From positions 1 to 53,782 of the forward strand of contig CACGFX010000007.1 in NCBI GenBank assembly GCA_902572395.1: a DNA stretch of 53,782 bases, read 5' to 3'. Within the stretch, counting starts at the first letter, position 1. Every line of letters starts with the position of its first letter. The notes under the pieces are model-generated. The model did no database searches. It was not told the DNA's origin and saw only the letters and a list, made by a program, of their open reading frames with translations. This document shows, in pieces, positions 27,496-35,808 of this stretch. The stretch is from an uncultured Synechococcaceae cyanobacterium. GTDB lineage: Bacteria > Cyanobacteriota > Cyanobacteriia > PCC-6307 > Cyanobiaceae. The position numbers and the translations under genes are program-made.

Positions 27496-28518
27496 ATGAC
27501 TTTGCGTGTTGCAATTAACGGCTTTGGCAGAATCGGTAGAAACTTTATGCGTTGTTGGCTTAGTAGAGGGGCTTACACCAATATTGAAGTTGTCGGAATT
27601 AACGTTACATCAGATCCTAAGACTAATGCTCATCTATTAAAATATGATTCAGTTCTTGGTCAACTTGATGGTGTTGATATTCAATATACTGATGATACTT
27701 TTGTAATTAATAACAAGACAATTAAATGTTTCTCTGATAGGAACCCAATGAATCTCCCATGGAAAGACTGGGGTGTAGATTTGGTTATTGAATCTACTGG
27801 AGTATTTAATACAGACGTAGGTGCAAGTAAGCACCTAGAGGTTGGAGCAAAAAAAGTTATCTTAACTGCTCCTGGCAAAGGCGATGGCGTTGGTACTTAT
27901 GTAGTTGGAGTTAATGCTGATACATACAAACACAAAGATTATGATATTTTGAGTAATGCTAGTTGTACAACGAACTGTTTAGCTCCAGTAGTTAAAGTTT
28001 TAGACCAAACTTTTGGTATTAATAAAGGTTTGATGACCACAATTCATAGTTATACAGGGGATCAAAGAATTTTAGATAATAGTCATAGAGATTTAAGAAG
28101 GGCTAGAGCTGCTGCTACAAACATCGTTCCTACTTCTACAGGTGCTGCGAAAGCAGTAGCATTGGTATACCCAGAAATGAAAGGCAAATTAACAGGAATT
28201 GCAATGAGAGTTCCAACGCCTAACGTTTCAGCAGTAGATTTTGTTTTTGAATCTTCTAAATCTGTCACAGCTGAAGAAGTCAATAATGCTCTCAAGGAAG
28301 CATCTCTAAACTCAATGAAAGGCATAATTAAGTATGGAGATGAACCACTAGTGTCGAGCGATTATGCAGGTACCAATGAATCGTCAATCGTAGATAGTGA
28401 TCTTACTATGTGTATCGGAGATAACCTTGTAAAAGTCCTTGCATGGTATGACAATGAGTGGGGTTATAGTCAAAGAGTTGTAGATTTAGCAGAGATTGTT
28501 GCTAAGAATTGGGAGTAA
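27496..28518 (+). CDS. gap2: Glyceraldehyde-3-phosphate dehydrogenase 2 (photosynthetic)
   Basis: The 340-aa enzyme is the Calvin-cycle GAPDH. The dinucleotide motif is '[16 protein letters not shown]', and the catalytic Cys157 is in '[12 protein letters not shown]'. After the first strand the sequence reads '[19 protein letters not shown]'; a residue pattern without the NAD-selective Asp at the usual position fits Gap2, which accepts NADPH. Gap2 works in CO2 fixation, while Gap1 serves glycolysis. The gene is monocistronic in appearance: it diverges from murC across 192 bases and abuts the convergent thiL stop codon with no spacer. Confidence 0.97.
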   Translation: MTLRVAINGFGRIGRNFMRCWLSRGAYTNIEVVGINVTSDPKTNAHLLKYDSVLGQLDGVDIQYTDDTFVINNKTIKCFSDRNPMNLPWKDWGVDLVIESTGVFNTDVGASKHLEVGAKKVILTAPGKGDGVGTYVVGVNADTYKHKDYDILSNASCTTNCLAPVVKVLDQTFGINKGLMTTIHSYTGDQRILDNSHRDLRRARAAATNIVPTSTGAAKAVALVYPEMKGKLTGIAMRVPTPNVSAVDFVFESSKSVTAEEVNNALKEASLNSMKGIIKYGDEPLVSSDYAGTNESSIVDSDLTMCIGDNLVKVLAWYDNEWGYSQRVVDLAEIVAKNWE

Positions 28519-29505
28519 CTAAAAGTGTTTGAAAGGTGTGTTATTAAATAATTTGTTTTTTTTATTATCTTTAAATTCTATTGATGGTTTACCATCAGTA
28601 AAAAAACCAATCTCGTTAATATTTGTATCAAGTCTAGATAAATTTTCAGCCCAATTTTTGGGCAATGAGAAAACTAATTCATAATCTTCTCCTCCAAAAA
28701 AATAGTATTCGTCCCATTTATCTCCTTTAGGCCAATCCTTATCTTTAGGTATTTTTTTATAATCTATGATCGCTTTGCAGTTGCTAGCTATTGCTAAATC
28801 TTGTAAGGCTTGAAATAGACCATCACTGCTATCAGTACATCCTATTCTCCTTATGTTTTTATTGGAGCGACTTTTGAGGAGATTTTTTAGAAATTTTGGG
28901 TAAACTCTAGGGCGACAAAAATGTTCAATAGACTTAATGATTAATTTTTCATTAAGAGGAAATTCATTATCGAAATTAATTTTATTTTGTATCAAAAATC
29001 CCAGTTTGCTAAGACCATGAATTCCTGTAGTTAAGATTATATCTCCTGGTTTACATGCGTTTCTTCTTAATTCAAGCTCACCTTGAATTCCAAAGGCCGT
29101 AATTGAAATGATTTTTTCATTCCCCTTTGAGCAATCTCCCCCAAGAATCAATCCGCCATATTCTTTTAATGCTTTATTTATTCCTTTGTATACTTCTTCA
29201 ACCCAAATCCACTCAGTTCTAACAGGTAGAACTAAGCTTATTGTAATACCAATAGTTTTTTTGCTTCCACTAGATAATAAGTCAGAGATGTTGCTTACAA
29301 CTGCTTTCCACCCAAGGTCTTGAGGACAAGTACTAATGTCATTGAAATGAACATTTTCCACCAAAGAGTCTGTATTAACAAGTAAATTATCATTTTTAGT
29401 TTTGATTAAAGCGCAATCATCTGAAGTTTGATTTTTAGGCATAAATTTTCCTAGCCTATTTATTAATTCCTTTTCTCCTATATCTTCTAATTTTTCTTTA
29501 TGCAT
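28519..29505 (-). CDS. thiL: Thiamine-monophosphate kinase
   Basis: The 328-aa kinase phosphorylates TMP to thiamine diphosphate, the active cofactor. 'DDCALIKTKNDNLLVNTDSL' and 'DLGWKAVVSNISDLLSSG' at the N-terminus, 'LILGGDCSKG' in the middle, 'CTDSSDGLFQALQDLAIAS' and 'FFGGEDYELVFSLP' near the C-terminus are the family motifs of the PurM-like fold. Length is normal. Its start overlaps the cyclophilin gene end by 8 bases, so the two are coupled. Its end touches gap2 with no gap. Confidence 0.95.
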   Translation of the reverse strand: MHKEKLEDIGEKELINRLGKFMPKNQTSDDCALIKTKNDNLLVNTDSLVENVHFNDISTCPQDLGWKAVVSNISDLLSSGSKKTIGITISLVLPVRTEWIWVEEVYKGINKALKEYGGLILGGDCSKGNEKIISITAFGIQGELELRRNACKPGDIILTTGIHGLSKLGFLIQNKINFDNEFPLNEKLIIKSIEHFCRPRVYPKFLKNLLKSRSNKNIRRIGCTDSSDGLFQALQDLAIASNCKAIIDYKKIPKDKDWPKGDKWDEYYFFGGEDYELVFSLPKNWAENLSRLDTNINEIGFFTDGKPSIEFKDNKKNKLFNNTPFKHF

Positions 29506-30589
29506 TTAATTTAAGGTTTTCAATCCCTTCCATAACATCAATTGAAATTATTGTGTCATCTTTAGTAAGCTCTTCTAATACATCAAATCCATCTACAACG
29601 TAACCAAAGGCAGCATTTCTCCCGTCAATTAAATTACGACCTGCTGGATTTAATTCTGCTTCATATAAAAAGAAGAAAAATTGCGATGAGCCATCATCAA
29701 CTGCGGTATTTGAGTGGGACCATCCTAGAGTTCCAAGTGTTGCAAAAGGCAATGTTGGCGTCTCTGTGTAAAGACCTAAATCTTCAAAAGTTTGATTGTA
29801 AAAAGTATCTTGTTCGTCAGGAATTCTTATTTCTAAGGGAACGTGACGTTCTTCGTTTGTTTCAGGATCTATGTAACCAATATCTTCACCAATTGGATCA
29901 CCTGTTTGCAATACAAAAAATTCTTCTGCTCTGTTGATAGGTAAATCTTTGTAGAAGTTTTTTGAAGATAAATCTATAAATGCTCCTGCTGTAAGTGGGG
30001 CGTTAAATCCATCAACAATTGCTTGCATATCTCCTTTGGAGGTTTTTATATTGACTTTTGCTCTGCCCAGTAATCTTGGTAAATTATCAAATTCCTCGGG
30101 AATAGAGTACGGAAATGCATTTGGTAGAAAATATTCTTCTAATCCACCTATTTTATCTAAAGCATCTCTTCTGGTACCTATAAATGAATATTTATCTTTT
30201 GCTTTAGAGTAATCTTGAAGACTATCAAAATTTTCTTTGAGCTCTAAAAATGTTTTTTCAGCAATTTTCTTTTTATCATTTGGTAATTCTTGGATAATTT
30301 TACTCTGGTATTTTTTTAGTAAAGATTGACATTTTGTAACAGTTTTCGTAAGAGCGGGCCATCTTCCTCCTCTTACAAGGTCACTAGTTTCTTCCAATTT
30401 GTGTTGAAGGTCTTGCAACTCAACTTGCTTGATAGGGAGTGCGTTTCTGAGGATTGCACCAGGGTCTTTTACTGCATTTCCAGTAGGTAAATCAGCTAGT
30501 ACTTGAGTCGGTTTTAAGAGGCAAACCTGTAAAATTACAATCGATAGAATTAAGAAAAGTTTGTTCTGATTTGATAAGAATTTTTGCAT
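29498..30589 (-). CDS. Lumenal cyclophilin-type peptidyl-prolyl isomerase (TLP40/CYP38-like)
   Basis: The 363-aa protein begins with a signal peptide ('[15 protein letters not shown]', probable cleavage after 'VLA' near residue 32). A helical region follows (about residues 50-150), with an Arg/Leu-rich segment '[20 protein letters not shown]' and a four-helix-like layout. The C-terminal half is a divergent cyclophilin domain with '[17 protein letters not shown]', '[19 protein letters not shown]' and '[20 protein letters not shown]'. This arrangement matches the thylakoid-lumen TLP40/CYP38 family, which assists photosystem II assembly and in which isomerase activity is weak or lost. Co-transcription with thiL is likely from the 8-base overlap. 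Confidence 0.9.
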   Translation of the reverse strand: MQKFLSNQNKLFLILSIVILQVCLLKPTQVLADLPTGNAVKDPGAILRNALPIKQVELQDLQHKLEETSDLVRGGRWPALTKTVTKCQSLLKKYQSKIIQELPNDKKKIAEKTFLELKENFDSLQDYSKAKDKYSFIGTRRDALDKIGGLEEYFLPNAFPYSIPEEFDNLPRLLGRAKVNIKTSKGDMQAIVDGFNAPLTAGAFIDLSSKNFYKDLPINRAEEFFVLQTGDPIGEDIGYIDPETNEERHVPLEIRIPDEQDTFYNQTFEDLGLYTETPTLPFATLGTLGWSHSNTAVDDGSSQFFFFLYEAELNPAGRNLIDGRNAAFGYVVDGFDVLEELTKDDTIISIDVMEGIENLKLNA

Positions 30590-30632
30590 AGCACTCTTGC
30601 AGGTTTATGATCCTTGGGGATGTAATACAGGA

Positions 30633-31193
30633 ATGATTTCCAGTAACGATTTTCGCACAGGTACTACCATCGAATTAGATGGACAAGTTTGGCGCGTTGT
30701 AGAATTTCTACATGTCAAGCCTGGTAAGGGTTCTGCTTTTGTGCGAACAAAATTAAAATCAGTTCAAAGCGGCAACGTGGTTGAAAAAACTTTTCGAGCC
30801 GGAGAATCAGTACAACAGGCTATCCTTGAGAAGTCTAACCTCCAGCATACTTATGTGGAGTCTGGTGATTATGTTTTTATGGACATGACAAGTTTTGAAG
30901 AGACAAGACTCACCTCTGAACAAATTGGTAAAGGCGCAAAGTATTTGAAAGAGGGAATGGAGGTAAACGTAATTTTCCACAATGGTAAAGTTTTAGAAGT
31001 AGAACTTCCAATATCTATTACTTTGAAAGTTACAGAGACTGATCCTGGAGTTAAAGGTGATACTGCTAGTGGGGGCACTAAACCAGCTATTCTAGAAACG
31101 GGTGCTCAAGTTATGGTTCCTTTATTTATCTCTGTAGGAGAAATGATTAAAGTCGATACTCGTAATGATAGTTATCTTGGACGTGAAAATTAA
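30633..31193 (+). CDS. efp: Translation elongation factor P
   Basis: The 186-aa protein relieves ribosome stalling at proline stretches. I chose ATG 30633 ('[17 protein letters not shown]') because known EF-P proteins start there; an in-frame TTG at 30597 would add 12 unlikely residues. Lys32 in '[15 protein letters not shown]' corresponds to the residue modified in E. coli EF-P. The C-terminal signature '[10 protein letters not shown]' is present. The stop codon overlaps the ATG of accB by one base, a pairing (efp-accB) common in cyanobacteria. It diverges from the cyclophilin gene by 43 bases. Confidence 0.97.
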   Translation: MISSNDFRTGTTIELDGQVWRVVEFLHVKPGKGSAFVRTKLKSVQSGNVVEKTFRAGESVQQAILEKSNLQHTYVESGDYVFMDMTSFEETRLTSEQIGKGAKYLKEGMEVNVIFHNGKVLEVELPISITLKVTETDPGVKGDTASGGTKPAILETGAQVMVPLFISVGEMIKVDTRNDSYLGREN

Positions 31194-31699
31194 TGGCTAT
31201 GAAATTAGATCATGATGACTTAAATCGCTTAATAGAGAAAATCTCTACAAGTGATATTCAAGAGTTCTCGCTAGAGGGAGAAGATTTTAAACTCGAAATA
31301 AAAAGGAATGTATTTGATCAGAACCAAGTTAGTAATAATTTAGTTTCTAATACTTCTTTTGATAAGCAAACAATTGTTAATCAAAAAACTATTAATGATA
31401 ATACCCCAGTTGTTAATGAACCTGAAGCACCTCAGGTTGCACCTCCAGGACGCTCTGATCTAACTGAAATTACTTCTCCTATGGTAGGCACATTTTATAG
31501 GGCTGCAGCCCCTGATGAGGAGCCATTCGTCGAAGTAGGGAATATGGTCAAGGTTGGTCAAACTATTTGTATTTTGGAAGCAATGAAGTTAATGAATGAA
31601 ATTGAATCTGAATTTAATGCTGAAATAGTAGAGATTCTCGTTGAAAATGGAACACCAGTTGAATTTGGTCAAGTTTTAATGCGTGTTAAGCAATCTTGA
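31193..31699 (+). CDS. accB: Biotin carboxyl carrier protein of acetyl-CoA carboxylase
   Basis: The 168-aa protein carries the biotin of acetyl-CoA carboxylase, the first step of fatty-acid synthesis. The biotinyl domain is at the C-terminus, with Lys132 in 'ILEAMKLMNEIESE' as the attachment site. The N-terminal helix and a Pro/Gln-rich linker ('EPEAPQVAPPGRSDL') are typical. It is coupled to efp by a one-base overlap. Its last 24 bases overlap the end of the convergent pdxA gene. Confidence 0.97.
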   Translation: MAMKLDHDDLNRLIEKISTSDIQEFSLEGEDFKLEIKRNVFDQNQVSNNLVSNTSFDKQTIVNQKTINDNTPVVNEPEAPQVAPPGRSDLTEITSPMVGTFYRAAAPDEEPFVEVGNMVKVGQTICILEAMKLMNEIESEFNAEIVEILVENGTPVEFGQVLMRVKQS

Positions 31700-32710
31700 A
31701 TTGTTAGTAATTTCTACGGCAGCCTTAATAGCCTCAATCATGCTCTGAGATTGAGCAATTCCTTTGCCCGCAATATCAAATCCCGTTCCATGATCCGGAG
31801 ATGTTCTTATAAAAGGTAAACCGATTGTGGTATTGACTGAGTAATTAAGAGCTATCACTTTCATTGGTATTAAACCTTGATCATGATACATAGCAAGAAT
31901 GCCATCATGCTTTTCAGCATTTTTTTCACTCCACGCTTTTACGGAAGAATTCCAGCAACTATCTGGTGATAAAGGGCCTAATAATTTAATACTTCTATTC
32001 TTTTCATTCCACGTAATTAATGAATCATTAAGCCAATCTATTTCTTCTTGGCCTAAAATTCCTTCTTCGCCAGCATGAGGGTTTAATCCTGCTACTTTTA
32101 AAGTAGGTTTATCAGTATATGTTTTACAAAAATCTTTGAAAAGATCCAATTTAGAGTGGATTAATTCTGTTGTTAATGTCTTGGGAACCTCAGAAAGGGC
32201 TATGTGGGTTGTAGCTAGTAAAGTATTAAATCTCCAACCTGTAATTGGTGATTTTGCTGTGAATAACATTCCAATATTTTTTACTCCACATGATTTTGCT
32301 AGTACTTCAGTTTGACCAGAGAAGTGATGACCTGCTAGAAACCATGATTTCTTGCAAATTGGTCCAGTTACAAGTGCTGAATTGGGATATTGTTTTACAA
32401 TTTCTATTGCTTTTGTTAAATATTGGAAACTTGAATTGCCGTAACTTGATTTAGTGTCATTATCTGATGAAGCAATTTCTAGATCATGTATTTTGAAATT
32501 TTTAGGATTTGCAAGGTTTTTTAATCCTAAGGATTTAAAATATTTATATGCATTATGTAGATTTTTTTTTGATCCAACTAATATAAAGTCAATATTTTTT
32601 GGTATCTCATTAGAGTAAAGTGCTTTCAGGATTATTTCAGGTCCAATACCTGACTCATCTCCAACGCTAATTACTATTTTCAATATTTTTTTTGGTTTTT
32701 GAAAATTCAT
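31676..32710 (-). CDS. pdxA: 4-hydroxythreonine-4-phosphate dehydrogenase
   Basis: The 344-aa NAD-dependent enzyme acts in the DXP-dependent route to pyridoxal phosphate. Family features are 'ISVGDESGIGPEIILKAL' at the N-terminus, 'FSGQTEVLAKSCGV' with metal-site residues, 'GLNPHAGEEGILGQEE' and 'MYHDQGLIPMKVIA', followed by 'RTSPDHGTGFDIAGKG'. These are full-length PdxA motifs. It lies downstream of the SDR epimerase gene on the same strand (23-base gap). Its 3' end is antisense to the end of accB. Confidence 0.96.
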   Translation of the reverse strand: MNFQKPKKILKIVISVGDESGIGPEIILKALYSNEIPKNIDFILVGSKKNLHNAYKYFKSLGLKNLANPKNFKIHDLEIASSDNDTKSSYGNSSFQYLTKAIEIVKQYPNSALVTGPICKKSWFLAGHHFSGQTEVLAKSCGVKNIGMLFTAKSPITGWRFNTLLATTHIALSEVPKTLTTELIHSKLDLFKDFCKTYTDKPTLKVAGLNPHAGEEGILGQEEIDWLNDSLITWNEKNRSIKLLGPLSPDSCWNSSVKAWSEKNAEKHDGILAMYHDQGLIPMKVIALNYSVNTTIGLPFIRTSPDHGTGFDIAGKGIAQSQSMIEAIKAAVEITNNSRLLNTH

Positions 32711-32733
32711 AAAAAGTTTTTAAAGTTAATTTT

Positions 32734-33612
32734 TTAAATATTCGGATAGCAATTTTTTAAGCCTATTTTATAGTTTTTATAAATTAGTTTATATCCAAGT
32801 GTTTCGCATAAAAGTTTGTTCGAAACTCTTCTATTTTCCGTCCAAAAAGATTGAGCGATAGGGGATAATTCATCTTTTGCAGCCTCAAATAATATTGGTT
32901 TTGGCATTGTTAAACCAAGTAAATCGTAGCAATATTGAATAACTTCTATCTGAGGACAGGGTTCATCATCTGCAATATTAATTATTTGGTGAAACTTTAA
33001 AAAATCTTTATTTTGTAATAAATAAATAATCGCATGTGTAATATCAGCAACATGTACTCTTGAAAAAACTTGAGCTTTTTTTAAGATGACTTTAATTTTT
33101 TGATTTTTGATTGCTTCAAACGTTGATCTTCCAGGTCCATAGATGCCAGGCAATCTAAAAATTTGCACAGGCAAACTAGATTTAATCCATTTTTTTTCGC
33201 AATTTAATCTATTTTGGCTTCTTTTTTGTAAAGGATTAGGCTGATCTATCTCAGAAACCCAACCGCCTGCGGTGTTTCCATATACTCCTGTGGTAGATAA
33301 ATATCCAACCCATTCAAGGGATAAATCTTGTAGTTTACTTTGAAGGCTTTCTAATACTGGATCATTTCCATTTTTGTCAGGAGGTATACAACTAAGAATA
33401 TGCGTAACTCCATCAAAAATTTTATCATCAGGAACCACGTTGTTTTCACTGTTGAAAATAAAATTATTTGGATCTTTGCTTGCAGATCTTGAGCTAGTTA
33501 AAACAGTGCAACCGAATTTTCTAATAGTTTTTGCAAAAAAACTACCGCTGAAACCACATCCTAAGATTAAAAATTTATTTTTATTTCCGAGTAAACTTGC
33601 AGACTTTTTCAT
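32734..33612 (-). CDS. NAD(P)-dependent SDR-family epimerase/dehydratase-like protein
   Basis: The 292-aa protein has the Rossmann fingerprint 'FLILGCGFSGSFFAKTIRKF' near residue 15. It also has 'YLSTTGVYGNTAGGWVSE', where atypical extended-SDR proteins carry an active-site Tyr, and 'IFRLPGIYGPGRSTFEAI'. The classic YxxxK pair is not evident, as in YeeZ-like proteins. The substrate is unknown. Bacterial relatives are usually annotated as NAD-dependent epimerases or nucleoside-sugar dehydratases. It probably heads an operon with pdxA. Confidence 0.82.
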   Translation of the reverse strand: MKKSASLLGNKNKFLILGCGFSGSFFAKTIRKFGCTVLTSSRSASKDPNNFIFNSENNVVPDDKIFDGVTHILSCIPPDKNGNDPVLESLQSKLQDLSLEWVGYLSTTGVYGNTAGGWVSEIDQPNPLQKRSQNRLNCEKKWIKSSLPVQIFRLPGIYGPGRSTFEAIKNQKIKVILKKAQVFSRVHVADITHAIIYLLQNKDFLKFHQIINIADDEPCPQIEVIQYCYDLLGLTMPKPILFEAAKDELSPIAQSFWTENRRVSNKLLCETLGYKLIYKNYKIGLKNCYPNI

Positions 33613-33647
33613 ACTGGGTTAAAGTAGTACATATGTATTAATTAATA

Positions 33648-33875
33648 ATGAAAATAGCTCTTGAGACAGATTTAAAATCAAAAACTTTTTGTATTAGCAA
33701 AAGTTACCCCCTTCTTGTAAAAAAAGAGGCAAGTTTAGTTAATGTTAAATTCTACCAAAAGTTTTTTGTCTTTCTCATTTCATTTTCGACAATTTTAATA
33801 TTCCCAGAATCACCAAGAGAATTGGAAAATATATGTGAGAGTTATAACTCTAGAAAAATATGTAATGTTTGGTAA
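33648..33875 (+). CDS. Small unknown protein (75 aa) with one hydrophobic segment
   Basis: I do not recognise this protein. It has a charged N-terminus, a central hydrophobic segment 'FFVFLISFSTILIFP' (about residues 39-53), which may anchor it or act as an internal signal, and a C-terminal part with two Cys in 'ENICESYNSRKICNVW'. The ATG is 35 bases from the divergent epimerase start. The stop directly abuts the stop of the convergent HNH gene. If Met1 is not the true start, a shorter secreted form is possible. Composition and lack of overlap with other genes support it as real. Confidence 0.55.
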   Translation: MKIALETDLKSKTFCISKSYPLLVKKEASLVNVKFYQKFFVFLISFSTILIFPESPRELENICESYNSRKICNVW

Positions 33876-34277
33876 TCAAGCTGCTTTATATTCTGATTCA
33901 TCTTTTACGTAATTTTTATTTTTTACTTTAAAATTAGGATTAGCCCATTGTAGTAATCTAATAGCTAATCTTAAATCCCCTTCTAGCCATGCTCTTATAG
34001 CCATTGCTCTTCGAGGATCATAAAATTTTTGCCTTCTATACCAATACAAAGCATTTTCATCTGATTTATCTCCATTACAGGAAAGACATGCGGGGACACA
34101 GTTTTCTGTTGTACTTAAGCCTCCTTGGCTTCGTGGTATTACATGGTCAATTGATTCAGATGGTTTTCCGCAATATATACAACTTTTTCCTGTAAACCTA
34201 TGTATAGATTTTCGCCATTGTCTAAATCTGAACTTAGGACATAAATCCTCTAAAAAAACCGCATCGTTAATATGCAT
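33876..34277 (-). CDS. HNH endonuclease-domain protein
   Basis: The 133-aa protein has a compact zinc-bound HNH motif: C33-x2-C36 ('CIYC'), D44-H45 in 'SIDHVIPRSQGG', N59-C60 and C64-x2-C67 ('CLSCN'). This is the McrA-like beta-beta-alpha-metal nuclease fold. About 30 residues precede it and a basic segment with 'RRQKFYDPRRAMAIRAWLEG' follows. It is not part of a visible restriction system, intron or prophage. Small HNH proteins of this type are widespread single genes in cyanobacteria with unknown role. The 165 bases upstream are AT-rich, without another gene. Confidence 0.88.
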   Translation of the reverse strand: MHINDAVFLEDLCPKFRFRQWRKSIHRFTGKSCIYCGKPSESIDHVIPRSQGGLSTTENCVPACLSCNGDKSDENALYWYRRQKFYDPRRAMAIRAWLEGDLRLAIRLLQWANPNFKVKNKNYVKDESEYKAA

Positions 34278-34442
34278 TCAGAATATTTAGTTAAATAAAT
34301 AATCGCTCGAATATATTAAAAGTCAACATTGATTGATGCTTATTAGTCTAAATTTTTTTATTAAAAATATGAATTTGTGTGCTTAGATACAAAATAGTGA
34401 TTATTTAATTTAGAAAAAATTGTTATCTTTCTGAAGCCTTAA

Positions 34443-34907
34443 TTAATAACTATACCTGTCCAGTGTTTCATCAGACAATTCATCAGAAAATTCTATATTA
34501 GTTTCTTCTAACTCTTTTTCTAATTGTTTTCTTTTGTTCTCTCTATCTTTTGCTTCTTTTTCTTTTCGTTTTTCTTCTTTTTGTAATTCTCTTTGTTGTT
34601 TTCTATTCGGATGAAGATTATCTAAGTATTCAACGCAATAACTAAATTTTTCATTTTCTCTTATAACTGTTTCAGTAATTTGTGATGCTGCTCTTTTAGG
34701 CGAGACTTTGAAAATTCCTCCTTTTTGTTGTTTTATATAGGTATAAGCTGCTTCCCAACTACTTTCATGGTCATTACCACCATCTCTCATTGTACAAAAG
34801 ATTTCTGCTCCAAATGTGCTTGCATTTACTTTCGATATCGTAATTGTTAAAGGAGTAAAAATTCCTAGAGTTAGTAATATTAGTTTTTGATTATTGAGTC
34901 TGTTCAT
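34443..34907 (-). CDS. Secreted unknown protein with C-terminal coiled coil
   Basis: The 154-aa protein has a signal peptide (hydrophobic residues about 9-24, 'LILLTLGIFTPLTITI', then 'SKVNA' and a probable cut near residue 29). The mature part holds two Cys (C38, C91), possibly a disulfide, with 'MRDGGNDHESSWEAAYTYIK' between them. Residues about 95-140 are a highly charged Lys/Glu/Arg helix, predicted coiled coil, and the tail is acidic. I do not recognise a characterised family, though I believe similar proteins occur in marine picocyanobacteria. It could bind another exported protein or the cell wall; this is a guess. Confidence 0.7.
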   Translation of the reverse strand: MNRLNNQKLILLTLGIFTPLTITISKVNASTFGAEIFCTMRDGGNDHESSWEAAYTYIKQQKGGIFKVSPKRAASQITETVIRENEKFSYCVEYLDNLHPNRKQQRELQKEEKRKEKEAKDRENKRKQLEKELEETNIEFSDELSDETLDRYSY

Positions 34908-34963
34908 TTAACTTTTTTCTTCTATTTAAAAATATCTTTTATTGTGAATATGTCTATAGAAAT

Positions 34964-35476
34964 TTAAGATTTTATTATTCCAAATAAGTTTAAACATTTA
35001 ACAACTAAAGGAAGAATTAGAAGAACAGTTATTAACCTCACTGCGTGTAGAGTTGCGACTGCAGCTCCTACTCCATATTCTGACCCCACAAGACTCATGC
35101 CGCTAATACCTCCTGGTGCAGCACCTAGAATTGTTGTTATAACATCTATATTAAGTAACCTGCTTGTCCATAATCCAATCGCTAATCCTGTAAAAACTAA
35201 AGTAAAAGTAATTAAAATAGCCGGTCTCCATAAGTTTTGAAGATCGACTAATGAGTCTTGAGTTAAAGATGTGCCAATTACTGTACCAATTCCAATTTCT
35301 AATACTGTTCTCGTGCTAATTGGCCAATCTGCTACACCCACTTTGCCGCTTATGCTAAGTATGCTTGCTCCTATTAAAGCGCCTGCAAGAGGAGCTGCTG
35401 GAATACCTGTTTTTAGAGCTAATGTTCCAAAAATGGCACCGGCAATTAGATAATAGATTAGATTTATGTTCGGCAT
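34964..35476 (-). CDS. AbrB-family membrane protein, half-size
   Basis: The product is 170 aa from ATG 35476 ('MPNINLIYYLIAGAIFGTLA'). A longer frame to 35650 exists, but the extra 58 residues are hydrophilic and unlike the family. About five membrane helices are visible, for example 'RPAILITFTLVFTGLAIGLW' and 'LITVLLILPLVVKCLNLFGI'. The motif 'TILGAAPGGISGMSLVGSEYG' is the hallmark of the AbrB/AIM24-like 'ammonia monooxygenase' membrane family. Usual members have two such repeats (about 350 aa); here only one repeat exists. The substrate is unknown; a homodimer could replace the two-repeat form. Confidence 0.8.
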   Translation of the reverse strand: MPNINLIYYLIAGAIFGTLALKTGIPAAPLAGALIGASILSISGKVGVADWPISTRTVLEIGIGTVIGTSLTQDSLVDLQNLWRPAILITFTLVFTGLAIGLWTSRLLNIDVITTILGAAPGGISGMSLVGSEYGVGAAVATLHAVRLITVLLILPLVVKCLNLFGIIKS

Positions 35477-35609
35477 AAATATTAAAGATGTTTGGTCATA
35501 ATATAAGAAAAAATTTTTTTTGCTTGAGTTTATAGTCAAATTATATTTTTCTTTTCCTCTCGTAATGTCCCCTTTTTTTGGCATAATATTAAGCAAAGCA
35601 TGAATTTTT

Positions 35610-35807
35610 ATGTCTTCACAAATTTCATACAAAGATAATAAAAACCGCATAAAGAAAAAATTATCTTTTTTTGAGGGTGGCCATCAGCTGGAAAAATTAG
35701 AGTTTGCCCTTGCAATAGCACAAACTAATGGTGATGAAAAAAAATCAATCGTTCTTAGAAAAAAGATTGTTGAATTAGGTGGAAATGTTGAAGAGCCAGG
35801 AACCTAA
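35610..35807 (+). CDS. Small unknown protein (65 aa)
   Basis: A basic, Lys-rich N-terminal half is followed by an amphipathic helical part 'QLEKLEFALAIAQTNGDEKK' and the end 'IVELGGNVEEPGT'. No signal peptide, Cys or known motif is present. The ATG lies 133 bases from the divergent AbrB-type gene. The stop is one base from the stop of the convergent aminotransferase gene, consistent with a genuine gene end. The alternating helical pattern looks like a real soluble protein. Similar short proteins are, as far as I recall, present in other marine cyanobacteria. Confidence 0.6.
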   Translation: MSSQISYKDNKNRIKKKLSFFEGGHQLEKLEFALAIAQTNGDEKKSIVLRKKIVELGGNVEEPGT

Positions 35808-35808
35808 C

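Noticed and set aside
30597..30632. TTG start for efp 12 codons upstream
   Set aside because: EF-P proteins begin at the Met of 'MISSNDF'; the extra residues are not conserved-looking.
33876..34277. HNH gene as part of a group I/II intron or homing element
   Set aside because: No intron structure, no interrupted host gene and no flanking repeats are visible.
35477..35650. 58-residue N-terminal extension of the AbrB-type protein
   Set aside because: Extension is hydrophilic, overlaps the divergent 65-aa gene and lies before a clear membrane-protein start at 35476.
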